DNA of 64,000 nucleotides, from assembly GCA_949987565.1 (NCBI GenBank), contig OX465104.1, positions 5,237,248 through 5,301,247 on the forward strand. Reading direction: 5' to 3'. Within the stretch, counting starts at the first letter, position 1, and every line of letters begins with the position of its first letter. Positions 42,201 through 49,436 of the stretch are shown piece by piece. Below the pieces are notes generated by a model. It saw only the letters and a list, made by a program, of their open reading frames with translations, was not told where the DNA came from and made no database searches. Source of the stretch: Luidia sarsii (taxonomy: Eukaryota > Echinodermata > Asteroidea > Paxillosida > Luidiidae). The position numbers were made by a program, and so were the translations under genes.

Positions 42201-42728
42201 AAGAGCGGAATACAAGTAAAAAAAGTCAGTAAGCAGACTCTTGCAACATTTTTGTATCACAATATAATTTGAAAACAAGGGAGCATTTGCTTGCACTCTG
42301 CAAACAGTATGAATGCGTGGGCTTCCTAGAGAAGTAGCCCAATCCATCGCCAAGGAAACTGGTCAATTGCCAAGGAAACGCATGTGACCTTGACAGGAAG
42401 TGACGATTGACTTGGACTGTTTTTAGCCACTGCATGTGATTCCATGAACAAATACTTGTGTGGCAGTTCAATGACCTTAATAACTCAGTCAGCCTTTGTG
42501 CTATGCACAGCTGTGAACAGATCTGTTTTATTTACTTTCTAGTTTCTACAGTATGCTGATGTGGTTGCTTCCAGGAATTTAGGCACAACTACACAAGTCC
42601 CATTCAAAAATACAGAACTTCGAACTGAATTTTCAGAGGTATTGAATATTTTTTTCTTTCTGTGCACTTTTCCTAGGAACTTGGAACCGATAAGCGGTGA
42701 CATCTGTTGTAATTTCAGTCGACCATAA
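26884..42728 (+). CDS. TELO2: TELO2 (telomere length regulation protein TEL2), 21 coding exons
   Basis: TELO2 is the TEL2 subunit of the TTT complex (TELO2-TTI1-TTI2), which with R2TP/Hsp90 stabilises the PIKK kinases mTOR, ATM, ATR and DNA-PKcs in the cytosol (known). Twenty firmly supported exons give 839 in-frame codons, against 837 aa in human, plus a less certain 61-residue tail. The protein is an all-helical repeat solenoid. Clear signatures: FYPQEYFTILAKDILRILHK, RRLGMVTAEALAKTLE, FEYEEDEE, the acidic DSDDDLEPYDMSGD linker followed by PMYIRDCIE, QYLTVEFYDRNYNIRQRLDM, VAGYFFFPLLKSYD, DDFLLLGRMVYTLG. DSDD matches the CK2-phosphorylated PIH1D1-binding motif. The start at 26884 is chosen by alignment; 48 in-frame codons upstream are likely leader and intron. 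Confidence 0.95.
27949..28164 (+). CDS. TELO2: TELO2 coding exon 2
   Basis: Encodes NKCVSLLEDFLLGSKMYEVM and ITVIVSLPDRVANKLHGKC. Acceptor CCCTAG, donor CAG/GTAAAT, phase 2 in and out. Confidence 0.93.
28331..29115. mobile_element. Element bounded by AGCTTTTCCGCCGCTTC ends, nested in a MITE
   Basis: The left end AGCTTTTCCGCCGCTTC and right end GAAGCGGAAAAGCT are inverted. Outside it, the PIF/Harbinger-like repeat seen at 2213 continues (left piece from 28264, right piece from about 29140), so this is an insertion into that repeat. No coding domain recognised in its about 780 bp. Confidence 0.6.
29663..29748 (+). CDS. TELO2: TELO2 coding exon 3
   Basis: Encodes FYPQEYFTILAKDILRILHK, aligning with human FFPQNYFRLLGEEVVRVL. 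Acceptor TTTCAG, donor AAAG/GTGAGT. Confidence 0.95.
29917..30060. mobile_element. Palindromic repeat with CAATGAGGGTTTGCCC ends
   Basis: CAATGAGGGTTTGCCCTGCTC and its inverse GAGCAGGGCAAACCCTCATT bound about 95 bp; TGCTTTGCCCGATGCCTGAT lies between. Inside the TELO2 intron after coding exon 3. Confidence 0.7.
30326..30378 (+). repeat. Variant hammerhead-like repeat
   Basis: GCCTGTTTGAGAATGGTCCT, GCTAGGATC, GAAACGTCAGGCCCAC. Stem II and the GAAACGUC end are intact. A more degenerate copy is at 30219-30255. Confidence 0.65.
30428..30496 (+). CDS. TELO2: TELO2 coding exon 4
   Basis: Encodes ANRDCSLLFVSQLIGRICLN, aligning with human SVSFVSQVLGKACVHG. Phase 1 in and out; acceptor TGTGCAG, donor GCAG/GTAAGA. 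Confidence 0.93.
30552..30702. mobile_element. MITE with AACTCTTTC ends
   Basis: TTAACTCTTTCACTACGG near 30547 is inverted as CCGTACGGAAAGAGTTAA at about 30703. GAGCCGATGTATCGG is repeated within. TTAA at both ends suggests a TTAA-targeting element. Confidence 0.65.
30763..31240. mobile_element. Expanded CAGGGATGTAAG-type MITE, CAGCTT duplication
   Basis: Bounded by CAGCTT on both sides. Reversed relative to most copies. Contains an AT-rich tract (30805-30930) and an internal minisatellite of the GTAAGCGCTCACTCGCAG segment (about 31004-31180). Confidence 0.85.
31004..31180. repeat. 36-bp minisatellite inside a MITE, about 5 copies
   Basis: CTCTCGGTCACGTAAGCGC recurs about every 35-36 bp; one unit has CTTTCGG. 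The single-copy form is in every other family member. Confidence 0.9.
31434..31581 (+). CDS. TELO2: TELO2 coding exon 5
   Basis: Encodes LPHFVKLTVDDLTWCRICSR and TPERCLESLIECVIKKVP. Acceptor TTTTTCAG, donor CATG/GTAAGA. Confidence 0.93.
31862..32047. repeat. Head-to-head pair of variant hammerhead-like repeats
   Basis: ATTAGTGGGCCCGACGTTTCG on the left and CGAAACATCAGGCCCACTAA on the right are inverted around a GCC/AAAGG-rich centre; the flank TTTTAGTCAGTAAGCAGTTTG follows to 32047. Confidence 0.75.
32367..32469 (+). CDS. TELO2: TELO2 coding exon 6
   Basis: Encodes LSKLLGDVLSSNRKLLFLLT then NKFLLLRCYDE. Acceptor TCCTTAG, donor GAG/GTAAGC. Confidence 0.93.
32582..33003. mobile_element. MITE family with AATCGCGATTC motifs
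   Basis: AGGGCCATTACAAAAATAATCG at left and TTGGTGTAGTGGGAACGGCCCT at right are inverted. Further copies at 41478-41715 (partial) and 51893-52335. Contains repeated GAATCGCGATTCAAA. Confidence 0.7.
33116..33184 (+). CDS. TELO2: TELO2 coding exon 7
   Basis: Encodes VLVPQNIIGYLAHSPERRHL then LSK. Acceptor TTCACAAAG, donor AAG/GTAAGT, phase 0. Confidence 0.9.
33530..33675. repeat. Fragment of the GTGTAGGGGCTTTAA repeat (empty site copy)
   Basis: Contains TTCTCGAGACTCGGTTGG uninterrupted. At 53.84-53.95 kb the same site carries an insertion. Other copies: about 5030-5252 and 50966-51330. Confidence 0.75.
33952..34093 (+). CDS. TELO2: TELO2 coding exon 8
   Basis: Encodes TLKTVLDVWADSSAVKHTSY then LTQVILICLSHLN, aligning with human [23 protein letters not shown] in part. 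Donor CTG/GTAACA. Confidence 0.95.
34671..34887 (+). CDS. TELO2: TELO2 coding exon 9
   Basis: Encodes HLSSPIHKVRRLGMVTAEAL and KLTFEYEEDEE, highly conserved. Donor AA/GTAAGT, phase 1 in, 2 out. Confidence 0.95.
34906..35235. mobile_element. CAGGGATGTAAG-type MITE, CTACTA duplication
   Basis: Ends CAGGGATGTACG and CTTACATTCCTG with CTACTA on both sides. It begins 18 bp after the donor of TELO2 coding exon 9. Confidence 0.85.
35349..35462 (+). CDS. TELO2: TELO2 coding exon 10
   Basis: Linker exon, poorly conserved except its end, GDDQLD plus the first two bases of a serine codon (AG). Donor AG/GTAAGA. Confidence 0.88.
35727..36190. repeat. Cluster of hammerhead-type repeats
   Basis: A variant-family copy (35727-35768, intact stems), a degenerate inverted canonical-family copy (35775-35975, CTCCAGGAGACGAACAG on plus), then an inverted variant pair (36016-36112) whose plus copy reads CTGAGAAAGG, with the family flank to 36190. 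Confidence 0.7.
36238..36326 (+). CDS. TELO2: TELO2 coding exon 11 (CK2/PIH1D1 motif)
   Basis: Completes the serine codon and continues DDDLEPYDMSGD then PMYIRDCIE, matching human SDDEFVPYDMSGD and APAYVRDCVE. Acceptor TTGGCAG, donor GAGG/GTAAGT. Confidence 0.95.
36752..36910 (-). mobile_element. tRNA-derived SINE copy in TELO2 intron
   Basis: Inverted B-box side GGTACTTGAACCC and A-box side ATCTGAGCTATCCAGCCC, then the start of the SINE body. Confidence 0.7.
36977..37153. mobile_element. Tc1/mariner (pogo-like) MITE copy
   Basis: CAGTGGAATGTCACTATAAC start next to TA and GTTATAGCGATGTTCTGCTA end. Its right half lies within 60 bp of TELO2 coding exon 12. Other copies: 47430-47584, 59861-60023 and 62229-62393. 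Confidence 0.75.
37213..37304 (+). CDS. TELO2: TELO2 coding exon 12
   Basis: Encodes ENRELTETSLKVAEKLVRSK. Acceptor TATTCTAG, donor GAG/GTAATG, phase 1 in, 0 out. Confidence 0.92.
37838..38010. mobile_element. Canonical hammerhead family copy
   Basis: GCGATGACACCATGTGAAATG, the ribozyme-like core, then CTCCGGTTCTTTTCAGAACA and ACATGGTGTCACTGCAAACC. Confidence 0.7.
37897..37933 (+). ncRNA. Hammerhead ribozyme motif, 3' core decayed
   Basis: CTC, CTGAAGA, stem II CGAGCAG-AGTACA-CTGTTCG are intact; GAAACGTC has become GAACCATTG, so it is probably inactive. Confidence 0.55.
38097..38260. repeat. Inverted pair of variant hammerhead-like repeats
   Basis: AGTGGGCCTGACGTTTCGATC at left faces a truncated plus copy; the flank TTTTAGTCAGTAAGCAGTTTG follows. 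It ends close to the acceptor of TELO2 coding exon 13. Confidence 0.7.
38277..38393 (+). CDS. TELO2: TELO2 coding exon 13
   Basis: Encodes VCVQLTETLLHLEDIYAIDC and EYRHAAMVASAVHCPVQ. Phase 0 both sides. Confidence 0.94.
39001..39072 (+). CDS. TELO2: TELO2 coding exon 14
   Basis: Encodes QYLTVEFYDRNYNIRQRLDM, aligning with human [20 protein letters not shown]. Phase 0 both sides. Confidence 0.96.
39164..39320. repeat. Near-perfect palindrome of two variant hammerhead-like repeats
   Basis: About 45-bp arms from CTCAAAAGTAAGAGGGCC to GGCCCTCTAACTTTTGAG, centred on CCTTTGAGAAAGG at about 39211. It lies 20 bp 5' of TELO2 coding exon 15 including the flank. Confidence 0.9.
39340..39516 (+). CDS. 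TELO2: TELO2 coding exon 15
   Basis: Starts VLSAAAQELSQPLEE and ends HWRAIVDKRIESKTRRFAK, aligning with DWRVVVEERIRSKTQRLSK. Phase 0 both sides. Confidence 0.95.
39535..39870. repeat. GACAGGTGCACCTAC minisatellite in TELO2 intron
   Basis: About nine units of roughly 30-45 bp combining CTCCATGACAGGTGCACCTA with a variable ACATGGTACATGCAC part; self-complementary GGTGCACC in each unit. Confidence 0.9.
40074..40165 (+). CDS. TELO2: TELO2 coding exon 16
   Basis: Encodes ANRFAPVAGYFFFPLLKSYD, aligning with human SRFNSVAGHFFFPLLQRFD. Donor AG/GTAATT. Confidence 0.95.
40240..40500. repeat. Degenerate multi-copy block of the variant hammerhead-like repeat
   Basis: GCAGGACCTTTAGCAGG and inverse AGGTCCTCCTAGCTAGCAG repeat several times, ending GGATCAAGACCTCAGGCCCTC. 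The 5' flank GTTGCAAACTGGTTACTGAC opens it. Confidence 0.65.
40692..40791 (+). CDS. TELO2: TELO2 coding exon 17
   Basis: Encodes MDMIGDDFLLLGRMVYTLGI then IVHAAQHAP. Acceptor CTGCCAG, donor CCG/GTGGGT. Confidence 0.94.
41010..41074 (+). CDS. TELO2: TELO2 coding exon 18
   Basis: Encodes ICRQMAVSLLELVWVLRYHT then E. Acceptor GTTTCAG, donor GT/GTAAGT, phase 2 out. Confidence 0.93.
41330..41445 (+). CDS. TELO2: TELO2 coding exon 19
   Basis: Encodes FVRQALMFAVSMVILSVPSH then LMDE-like ELQDEMLECKLWLE. Acceptor TTTCTAG, donor GAAG/GTAAGA. Confidence 0.95.
41478..41715. mobile_element. AATCGCGATTC MITE, partial copy
   Basis: GGGCTGTTTCCACTACACCAA left end; the right end is missing. Starts 33 bp after TELO2 coding exon 19. 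Confidence 0.65.
41826..41908 (+). CDS. TELO2: TELO2 coding exon 20
   Basis: Encodes DIVSQDPNRECRGLAAQTLA, aligning with human EKDPDEDCRTLALRALL. Donor AAG/GTAGGA, phase 0. Confidence 0.93.
42543..42728 (+). CDS. TELO2: Probable TELO2 terminal coding exon
   Basis: Follows a good acceptor (TTTACTTTCTAG) and adds FLQYADVVASRNLG and 47 more residues in phase 0 before TAA. The extension is longer than vertebrate C-termini and unconserved. An alternative is read-through of exon 20 to a stop at 42013. AATAAA signals at about 43567 and 43576 would suit a long 3'UTR from this exon. Confidence 0.5.
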   Translation, partial: FLQYADVVASRNLGTTTQVPFKNTELRTEFSEVLNIFFFLCTFPRNLEPISGDICCNFSRP

Positions 42729-43864
42729 ATCATTTTCTGCTCTGGAGGGTGTTAGTGTGCAGAAGGTTATAGGCATCAAGCATCAGTTGGAGTTGATTGG
42801 ATTGTAAAAGTAAGACGAGGAAAGCGATTTCCTATTCCTTTGAAAAGTCTTAAAATTTAGTGGGGCTGACGTTTCGATCCTAGCAGGACCTTTCTCAAAG
42901 GCAGAGGGAAAAAGTCCTTTGAAATGAGCCAGCTAGTTGAGCTAGGAGCATATGGCTTGAAGCCAGATGCTCCTCCGTGCAGAGGTCGTCCCACCATCAC
43001 TCTCAACTCGTCCATCGAGTCTGGAGTCTGGTCTATGTGGCCCCTCACTTTCCAAGTGATGCTGTACAGGGAATGCTGGACAAACCTCATAATGTCATCA
43101 CGGTCTACATGAATGAATGGATTGAACAGTCTCTTAAATTATTCTGTGTATTTTTCGAGAATTTTACATATTTCTGCTTTTAGCAACAGATGTGGCATTT
43201 ATCAAAACTAATTCAGAATCCTTTCCGATTGGAATGTTTGGCCCTGTTCTTGCAAGATTTGATTTCTAAACATTTATATTTTTACAAAGTAATTTTTTTA
43301 CTTAATCAAAGTGAAAATTCAAAGTTTGAAGTTTATGTATATGTGTTAGCGACTCTTTTCAGAGCCACACTCCTTCTTGAAAGAGAAGTGGTACATAGTG
43401 TCACTGCAAACCTTCCACTTAGTATTTCCACCATGTAAACCTTTAAGTGTTATCCATGTACTATTTTTCACTGTGCATGAGATTCCTTTCATAAGATTTA
43501 AAAGATGTACCTTTGCTTTTGCTTAAACTCTTTGTGAAAGGCAGCAATTGGAGATGAAACATGTGAATAAATTAAAATAAATTGAATTGTATTGATTTCT
43601 TATGTCATTAATTCAAATTGTCTGTGTGTTCAATGATATGGACATTCCAATGCAACATATTCATGCGCATGTATATAGAATTACAAATCTTATTGGACCC
43701 GATCTAGTTTCATCTGTAGAACATCTATGTCTCTGTCGCTCTGTAGCCTCATAGAGCCTCTTGTACAGATAGTACTTTGGCAGGTGCTCCAAGGACTCAC
43801 TGGTTGTTCCAACCACACGTATCTTTGGTCGCACCACACGTTTATCTGTTCATTGAGGATAAAT

Positions 43865-44110
43865 AGGTTTGCGGAGACACCATGTAAATTCTCTTTTGTG
43901 AGTAAGTGTGGTTCTGAAAAGAACCGGAGGAACTCGACGTTACGAACAGTGTACTCTGTTCGTCTTCAGGTGACAGTCTCCTGAAGACGAACAGAGTATA
44001 CTGTTCGAAACGTCGAGTTCCTCCGGTTCTTTTCAGAACCACACTTACTCACAAAAGATAATTTACATGGTGTCACCGCAAATCTATTCTGCTATTCTCA
44101 CCATGAAAAC
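43865..44110. mobile_element. Best-preserved canonical hammerhead element, inverted
   Basis: Left arm GGTTTGCGGAGACACCATGT, GTGTGGTTCTGAAAAGAACC, GGAGGAACTCGACG; right arm the inverse, ending GGTGTCACCGCAAA. The arms carry opposing ribozyme motifs about 30 bp apart around CAGGTGACAGTCTCC. The left motif has GAAA mutated to GTAA; the right one is intact. Confidence 0.85.
43978..44017 (+). ncRNA. Intact hammerhead ribozyme core
   Basis: Reads CTC, CTGAAGA, stem II CGAACAG-AGTATA-CTGTTCG, AAA, C, GTC, GAG. All conserved core positions (CUGANGA, GAAA, UH cleavage triplet GUC) are present. Stem II is 7 bp; stem I has 3 bp (CUC/GAG) before an internal loop; stem III is only AC/GU with no loop, the minimal form known from animal Penelope-like retroelement and retrozyme hammerheads, which usually act as dimers (known). 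Confidence 0.85.
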
Positions 44111-44166
44111 CTTCAAATCTCATTTATCTGTTTATTCACTGTGACTGTCCCCAAGGCAAATACTCA

Positions 44167-44185
44167 GGGGGGGGGGGGGGGGGTT
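44167..44185. repeat. Poly-G tract
   Basis: A run of about 18-19 G, prone to length error in assembly and able to form a G-quadruplex. Confidence 0.9.
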
Positions 44186-44351
44186 GCTGTAGAGTTCACT
44201 CCTAGCATTCTGCCTCCCTCCTAGTCCCACTTACTGGGCTGCTAGGAGCTCCTACTAGCGACGGATGAAAACACAAATTGTTTAAGAGGAGCTCCTAGCG
44301 GCCCAGTAAGTGGGACTACTTCCCTCCCACTTTATACAACCTGTCCCAATT

Positions 44352-44478
44352 TAAGGCCGTGTCCGAAACTGGGGCTTCTAGAGCTAGGTCAAGGTCTTCC
44401 CCTATTGGAAATACACAGAGATGCGAAGACATTAGCCCTAGCTGTACTAGCTCTGGAAGCCCGTTTCGAACACGGCTT
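44352..44478. mobile_element. Palindromic MITE with GCCGTGTCCGAAAC ends
   Basis: Second copy of the 13736-13857 element: GGCCGTGTCCGAAACTGGG to CCCGTTTCGAACACGGC, interior TTCCCCTATTGGAAATACAC. Confidence 0.75.
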
Positions 44479-44519
44479 TAGTGTAAAATTAATACTGTAC
44501 TTTCTAACCTTTGATCTCC

Positions 44520-45180
44520 TGTAAGCATGCTTAATAATATACACACATACATGTTCATATGCATACACATGTACATAATTATTCATGTACATATTTATGC
44601 AAAGACATAATTATACATAATGCATACTTTAATATGCTCCTAACACATGCACATATTCATGTTTATATATAAACTTAATGTAGATGTGCGTATTAATATA
44701 CATGTACATATATGAATACATGTATGAATACATTATTTATATGCATAATTATGTATATACTTGCATACACATGCTCATACATATACATAATATGTTAATA
44801 AATAAATATATAAAAACGATTTGATCTGACATTGGAACTTGTGGAACTCTTCAGGGATTCAATGCTTAAATTAATGTTATTATGCATATGTGTATATATG
44901 CAAATAGCACATACATGTACATGTATATATACATGTACATGTACATTTGAATATACCTTACTTAAACATGTATGTACAGTACATATAGATATGCACATAC
45001 ATATGCACATCATTATGGATGAACATATAATACCGTACACAGGGTTGCATAATTATATACATATGCATATTCATAATTATATGCATTGTGTACTTTATAC
45101 ACATATTTATGCACATACATATGCATTTATACCTTATACTACACATATGAATGTAAAATCCCATATATTTCCAGTTTGTA
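44520..45180. repeat. Long tract of alternating ACATGT/ATGCAT-like simple sequence
   Basis: Degenerate purine-pyrimidine alternation (ATACATGTACAT, TATATGCATA and similar), self-complementary throughout. Open frames on both strands here are artefacts of this composition. Confidence 0.85.
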
Positions 45181-46379
45181 CATAAAATAATGACAAAAGA
45201 TTGACATTGAATAACACCATGTAATTCATGTGCATTTGTGAGAATGCAATTATTTATTGCACTTTTAATGAATACACAATAATTTGTGACAAGGCAAACG
45301 TCCAACAATCCAAATGTATATTTACAGCATCCAAAACACAGTACAGACAATTGACTCACGTACCTTCCACTGAAACTGCATCAAAATACATCAAAATTAT
45401 GTAAATCAGGATGTGGTGAAATAGGAGACATCATATTATGCAAGGGACAATGTGACAAATTAATTCCTTTTTACTAGAAATGCTTGCCAAGAAAAGCCCA
45501 TCGCTGCAAATTAGAAAACGCAGAAAATCAAAATGACAAGGTGAAGCCCTTTTTAACTACAGGCCATGTAAACGGTTGGTAGCAATCTAAGTGCAAAATT
45601 CTGCAAATGCTGAAATGTTTGCCATATGTGGCACCTTGCTGTAGTGCTTACAAAAACCTGTGTCCCCTCAGGAAATTAGAAATGTCCGAAAATTTTTAAT
45701 TGTCAGATCATCACCAATCAGTGTTCGAACAGTAATTAAAAATCATAAGCAAATATTAATTTCTGCCGTATTTTTTATAATCATTTGTAACAATTAATTT
45801 TTTGCTGCTTATGACAATTCCTATCCATTTCTGCATTGAAAATCTGGGCAAAGTTAGCTTTATAAATAATATATTATTTTTAATATCAAATTTTTAAAAT
45901 TAATCAATAATAAATCACATGTAAAGTGTGTTGAATGACAAGACAAGAATGACGCGAAACATTTAAACCATACCGCACCACAGGGACTCAATCTTTCAAT
46001 CCTAAAAAGGAAGGTTTGCCATGAAAGTAGGTCCTGCATGAAAGTAGGTCCTGATTTAAGCTCAAGACTCGAATTTTTTTTCAGGATCTTTGGATAACGA
46101 GTGGGTCATTTAAGACATAAGATGACTGAAATACAATTCCAGGTTAATGGAGCACCAGAGTAAATCTGTGAAGGACAGTTCAATTAATCCAATCCACATG
46201 AATGATTAAAGTCGTAATCTTATTACAATAATGATACTTGAGACTAATGACTAGTTCTATATTATATACATTACAGTCATCTTCAAGGTAACAAAACATG
46301 GAAGTTTGAATGTGGAAAAAGTGGAAAGGATATTTGCATAAGGGAAGAACATGCCTAGTCAAGGCTGGCCAACCTATTG

Positions 46380-46850
46380 TATAGAAAGTTCCAAAATGGC
46401 CGCCAGTGGCTTCAGTTCTGAGCAGACCATGGGCACAAGGGTGGCAATGCTTATTGCCTTAGGAGTGCCAAAATGGTACACAGTGGCTTCAGTTCTGAGC
46501 AGACCCTGGGAACAAAGCTGACAATCGAAATGTATTGGGAGTGTCAAAACGGCCGACAGTGGCTTCAGTGCTAAGTAGACCCTGGGAACAAGGATGGTAA
46601 GCCAGATATAATGGGAGTGCTAAAATGGTGGACAGTAGTGTCAGTTTTGAGTAGACCCTGGGAACGAGGATGGCAAGCCAGATGTACATGTAGTGGGAGT
46701 ACCAAAATGGCAGACAGTGGCTTCAGTTCTGAGTAGACCCTGGGAACAAGGCTGACAAAGCTATTGTATTGGGAGTGCCAAAATGGCCGAGAGTGGCTTC
46801 ACTTCTAATTAACCCTATACACAAAGCTGGCAATCATGTTTTACTCTCAG
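46380..46850. repeat. 75-bp tandem repeat, 6 copies
   Basis: GTGCCAAAATGG-type unit starts near 46391, 46466, 46541, 46616, 46698 and 46776, each with CAGTGGCTTCAGTTCTGAG and GACCCTGGGAACAAGG. Confidence 0.92.
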
Positions 46851-47429
46851 TATTACATGACAGACAGTAGCTTCAGCTCTTACAGATGTCATGCTGTCCA
46901 TGTGACTAGGGTTTGTCAAAATCAGTGCTCTAGGTAGGACGATGCCTCCAATTTCATTAAAAAAACTGAAATCAGAATCTGACTAGAATCCTTTGAATTG
47001 TCCACATAGATTTCAAACTTTGATTTCACCACAAAGGTTTGGCAACCTGCCTTTGCCAACGACCCACTGATCATCGAGGTTTGTCCCGACTCCTGACATC
47101 AGGCAGTTAGTGCCTCCATGTTCAGCAGGTAAAACATGGTTGCGAAATGCACGTACATGTATACATAGGTAAGAATTGCCTGCACATACATGTAGGCAGG
47201 CAGACAAGCATGTGAGTCCACGTTTTCAGCATGTCTACCTATGAAAACAGAGACAGCTGTTCAGCTTGGACATTATTGATGGCTTCTCACAGGATTGTGC
47301 CAGTGAGGTTGGGTCTGGTTCACAGGGCAGTTCCGTCATGAAGCTCAAACTCTTTAAGATGCGGAATAAAAAGGGGACTTCAGAAACTAACAACGCTAAT
47401 GAAGTAAACGTCAGTCCTATGATGGATTA

Positions 47430-47584
47430 CAGTGGAACGTCGCTATAACGAACGCCGATATACCGAACATTCGGCTATAACGAACATGCCCTTTGGCTCC
47501 TAATTTTTGTGTACAATTTATGTGGCCACAACTGCAATAACGAATGACCGATGCCACGATGTTCGTTATAGTGACGTTCCACTG
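47430..47584. mobile_element. Intact pogo-like MITE, 155 bp, TA duplication
   Basis: CAGTGGAACGTCGCTATAAC and its inverse GTTATAGTGACGTTCCACTG are flanked by TA (47428-29 and 47585-86). No ORF for a transposase. Confidence 0.88.
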
Positions 47585-47659
47585 TATAGGAACACCAACA
47601 TCATCATGTGGCCTATTTTCATTGTTGTCAGGTCCCAAACGATCTCCTTAATGAATATA

Positions 47660-47785
47660 GGAAAGGTTTGCGGTGACACCATGTATAAGATCTCTTAAAG
47701 AAAAGGTGTGGTTCTGAAAAGAACCTGAGTGGTAACTTGACATTTCGACCAGTGTGCTCTGGCCGTCATCAGGAGAAACATGCAA
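47660..47785 (-). mobile_element. Canonical hammerhead family, single-arm copy
   Basis: GGTTTGCGGTGACACCATGT, GTGTGGTTCTGAAAAGAACC, then the ribozyme motif on the minus strand. The flank subtype (TATAAGATCTCTTAAAGAA) matches 5764-5880. Confidence 0.75.
47736..47775 (-). ncRNA. Hammerhead ribozyme core with CTGATGA
   Basis: Minus strand: CTC, CTGATGA, stem II CGGCCAG-AGCACA-CTGGTCG, AAA, T, GTC. The core is fully canonical and stem II differs from the 44-kb copy by paired changes (GGCCAG/CTGGTC against GAACAG/CTGTTC), i.e. compensatory substitutions. The stem I closing pair is broken (C/A). Confidence 0.82.
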
Positions 47786-48430
47786 AGCTTTAAGTCTTAT
47801 TTATCTCCTTAATGGTTCATATGGGTCCCAATTATGGATAAATAGACTTTTCTACCGAAAATATTGGGAAATTGTTATCATTATTGCATTTTTTTTAAAA
47901 CAATCTCTTCCAATAATTCCAAATTTTCTTGACTTACACTGTATGCCATCCTTTATCTCAGGATTTTCAAGACCGACCCTTACACTGAAGCCACCATTAA
48001 GTGCAAACGTCAAACAGGTGTAGAGATCATTTTTGTCACTTCTTACTTTATCCCTCAACAAGCGGGGGATTATAAAGTAGACCAAAAGGAAATAAATAAA
48101 ATTCCACATAGAAAGAGGATGGAGTATCCAGTTGTGCACGTGTATATTTATGGCCCGTGTATCTCTGAGGAGTAGCAATATATTAACTTGGGTAGGAAAA
48201 GAGTCTTCAATAAACGGTAAAAAATTCTTTTACAATTTACATGTGTACATGCTATACATTTAAAGTGCTGAACACAAACGGGTATAGAAACACACTTTAA
48301 CATTTCTACACAAATATGTTTGAATGTTAAAAACAAAGAAAGGGAAACTGAGTTGGGATTTGTCATTAATTAATCCAAACAGAGAGTTCATTTTTCCTAT
48401 TCGGAAAGGGAGGTTCCCATCCATTCATTC

Positions 48431-48734
48431 AGGGATGTAAGTGACCAACAAAGCCATTACCTGAAAATCACCGAAGGCCGATAAATTGTGCGACTGCGAG
48501 TGAGCGCCTACGTGACCGAGAGATGCGATAACAAGATTAATGGCAGGGATGCAGACGCGCTTCAGTTTTTAGGGTTTAAACAGATAAAATTGATCAGTTT
48601 GAGATACCAATTAGACAAAAAAATCAAAATAATAATAATAAGAATGAAATAAATCATACCATTTCCGGAAATCTGGAAAAAAAAAACCCTCCATTTCTGG
48701 AAATCCGGAAATTTCCGGAAGTCTTACATCCCTG
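48431..48734. mobile_element. CAGGGATGTAAG-type MITE
   Basis: Ends CAGGGATGTAAG and CTTACATCCCTG are intact; interior as in the other copies. No clean target duplication is visible (TTCATT/ATTTAT). Confidence 0.8.
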
Positions 48735-49436
48735 ATTTATTGTCTTGTATGGCTGGTTTCTTTAGGCTGGGGAACTTCTAGACATTTCATTTCAATTCCC
48801 AAGCTTCATTTGCACTGGAGATCTTGTCAAAATTGCTAGCAATTTTTCCCCCATGCTCTGCAAAAACCTCAATCTATCCAAGCCCAGCAATGTGTCAAGA
48901 ATGGCTAGCCATGCTACACTGTGAAACACATGCAGCGCTCCAATCATTACCAGACTGCCTTCAAATTCTCTTTTGTGTCAAGATGTACATCGTCGTGAAA
49001 TTAAAGAAAAAAATCCTATGGCATGGATTTCATTCATGACCATGGCCTTGCCAGGTGATTGGATGGAAGGAATGTAGGTTGATCTTATAGGGCTCTCCCC
49101 CAAAGTCTTAACTGACATCTTGCCAAACGGTTTGCATCAATGAAATTCCACGTTTGTCTTTTCCTGCAAAGACTGACATCTGTTTAAGAATTTCACAATT
49201 TTGTGGAAAAATTCAAAATGATGGGTTTGAAACATCAACATTTGTCGGTATTTTGTTTTTTCTGGAAGCAATTTTCAACATTTTCCATGGATGCTGGGAG
49301 GATTGGGTCAAGTTTTGCTTCATGAAAAATAGTTCCACGCAAGAGTTGTTCAACAATTATTATGGCAATTTCAGCTGCACCCGAAGACTAATATTTATTA
49401 ACGGACAAGATTCTCTGGCAGTAATACCCTAAACCA

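Noticed and set aside
42857..43112. Overlapping open frames on both strands between TELO2 and the first downstream repeats
   Set aside because: No recognisable domain; it overlaps a variant hammerhead-like repeat and probably belongs to the TELO2 3'UTR.
44832..45359. Open frames of 117 and 133 codons on opposite strands
   Set aside because: Both arise from ACATGT/ATGCAT simple sequence rich in Met, Cys, Thr, His and Tyr codons.
49154..49432. 92-codon plus-strand open frame (ends LIFINGQDSLAVIP)
   Set aside because: No start context, splice support or recognisable family; composition matches the surrounding AT-rich intergenic DNA.
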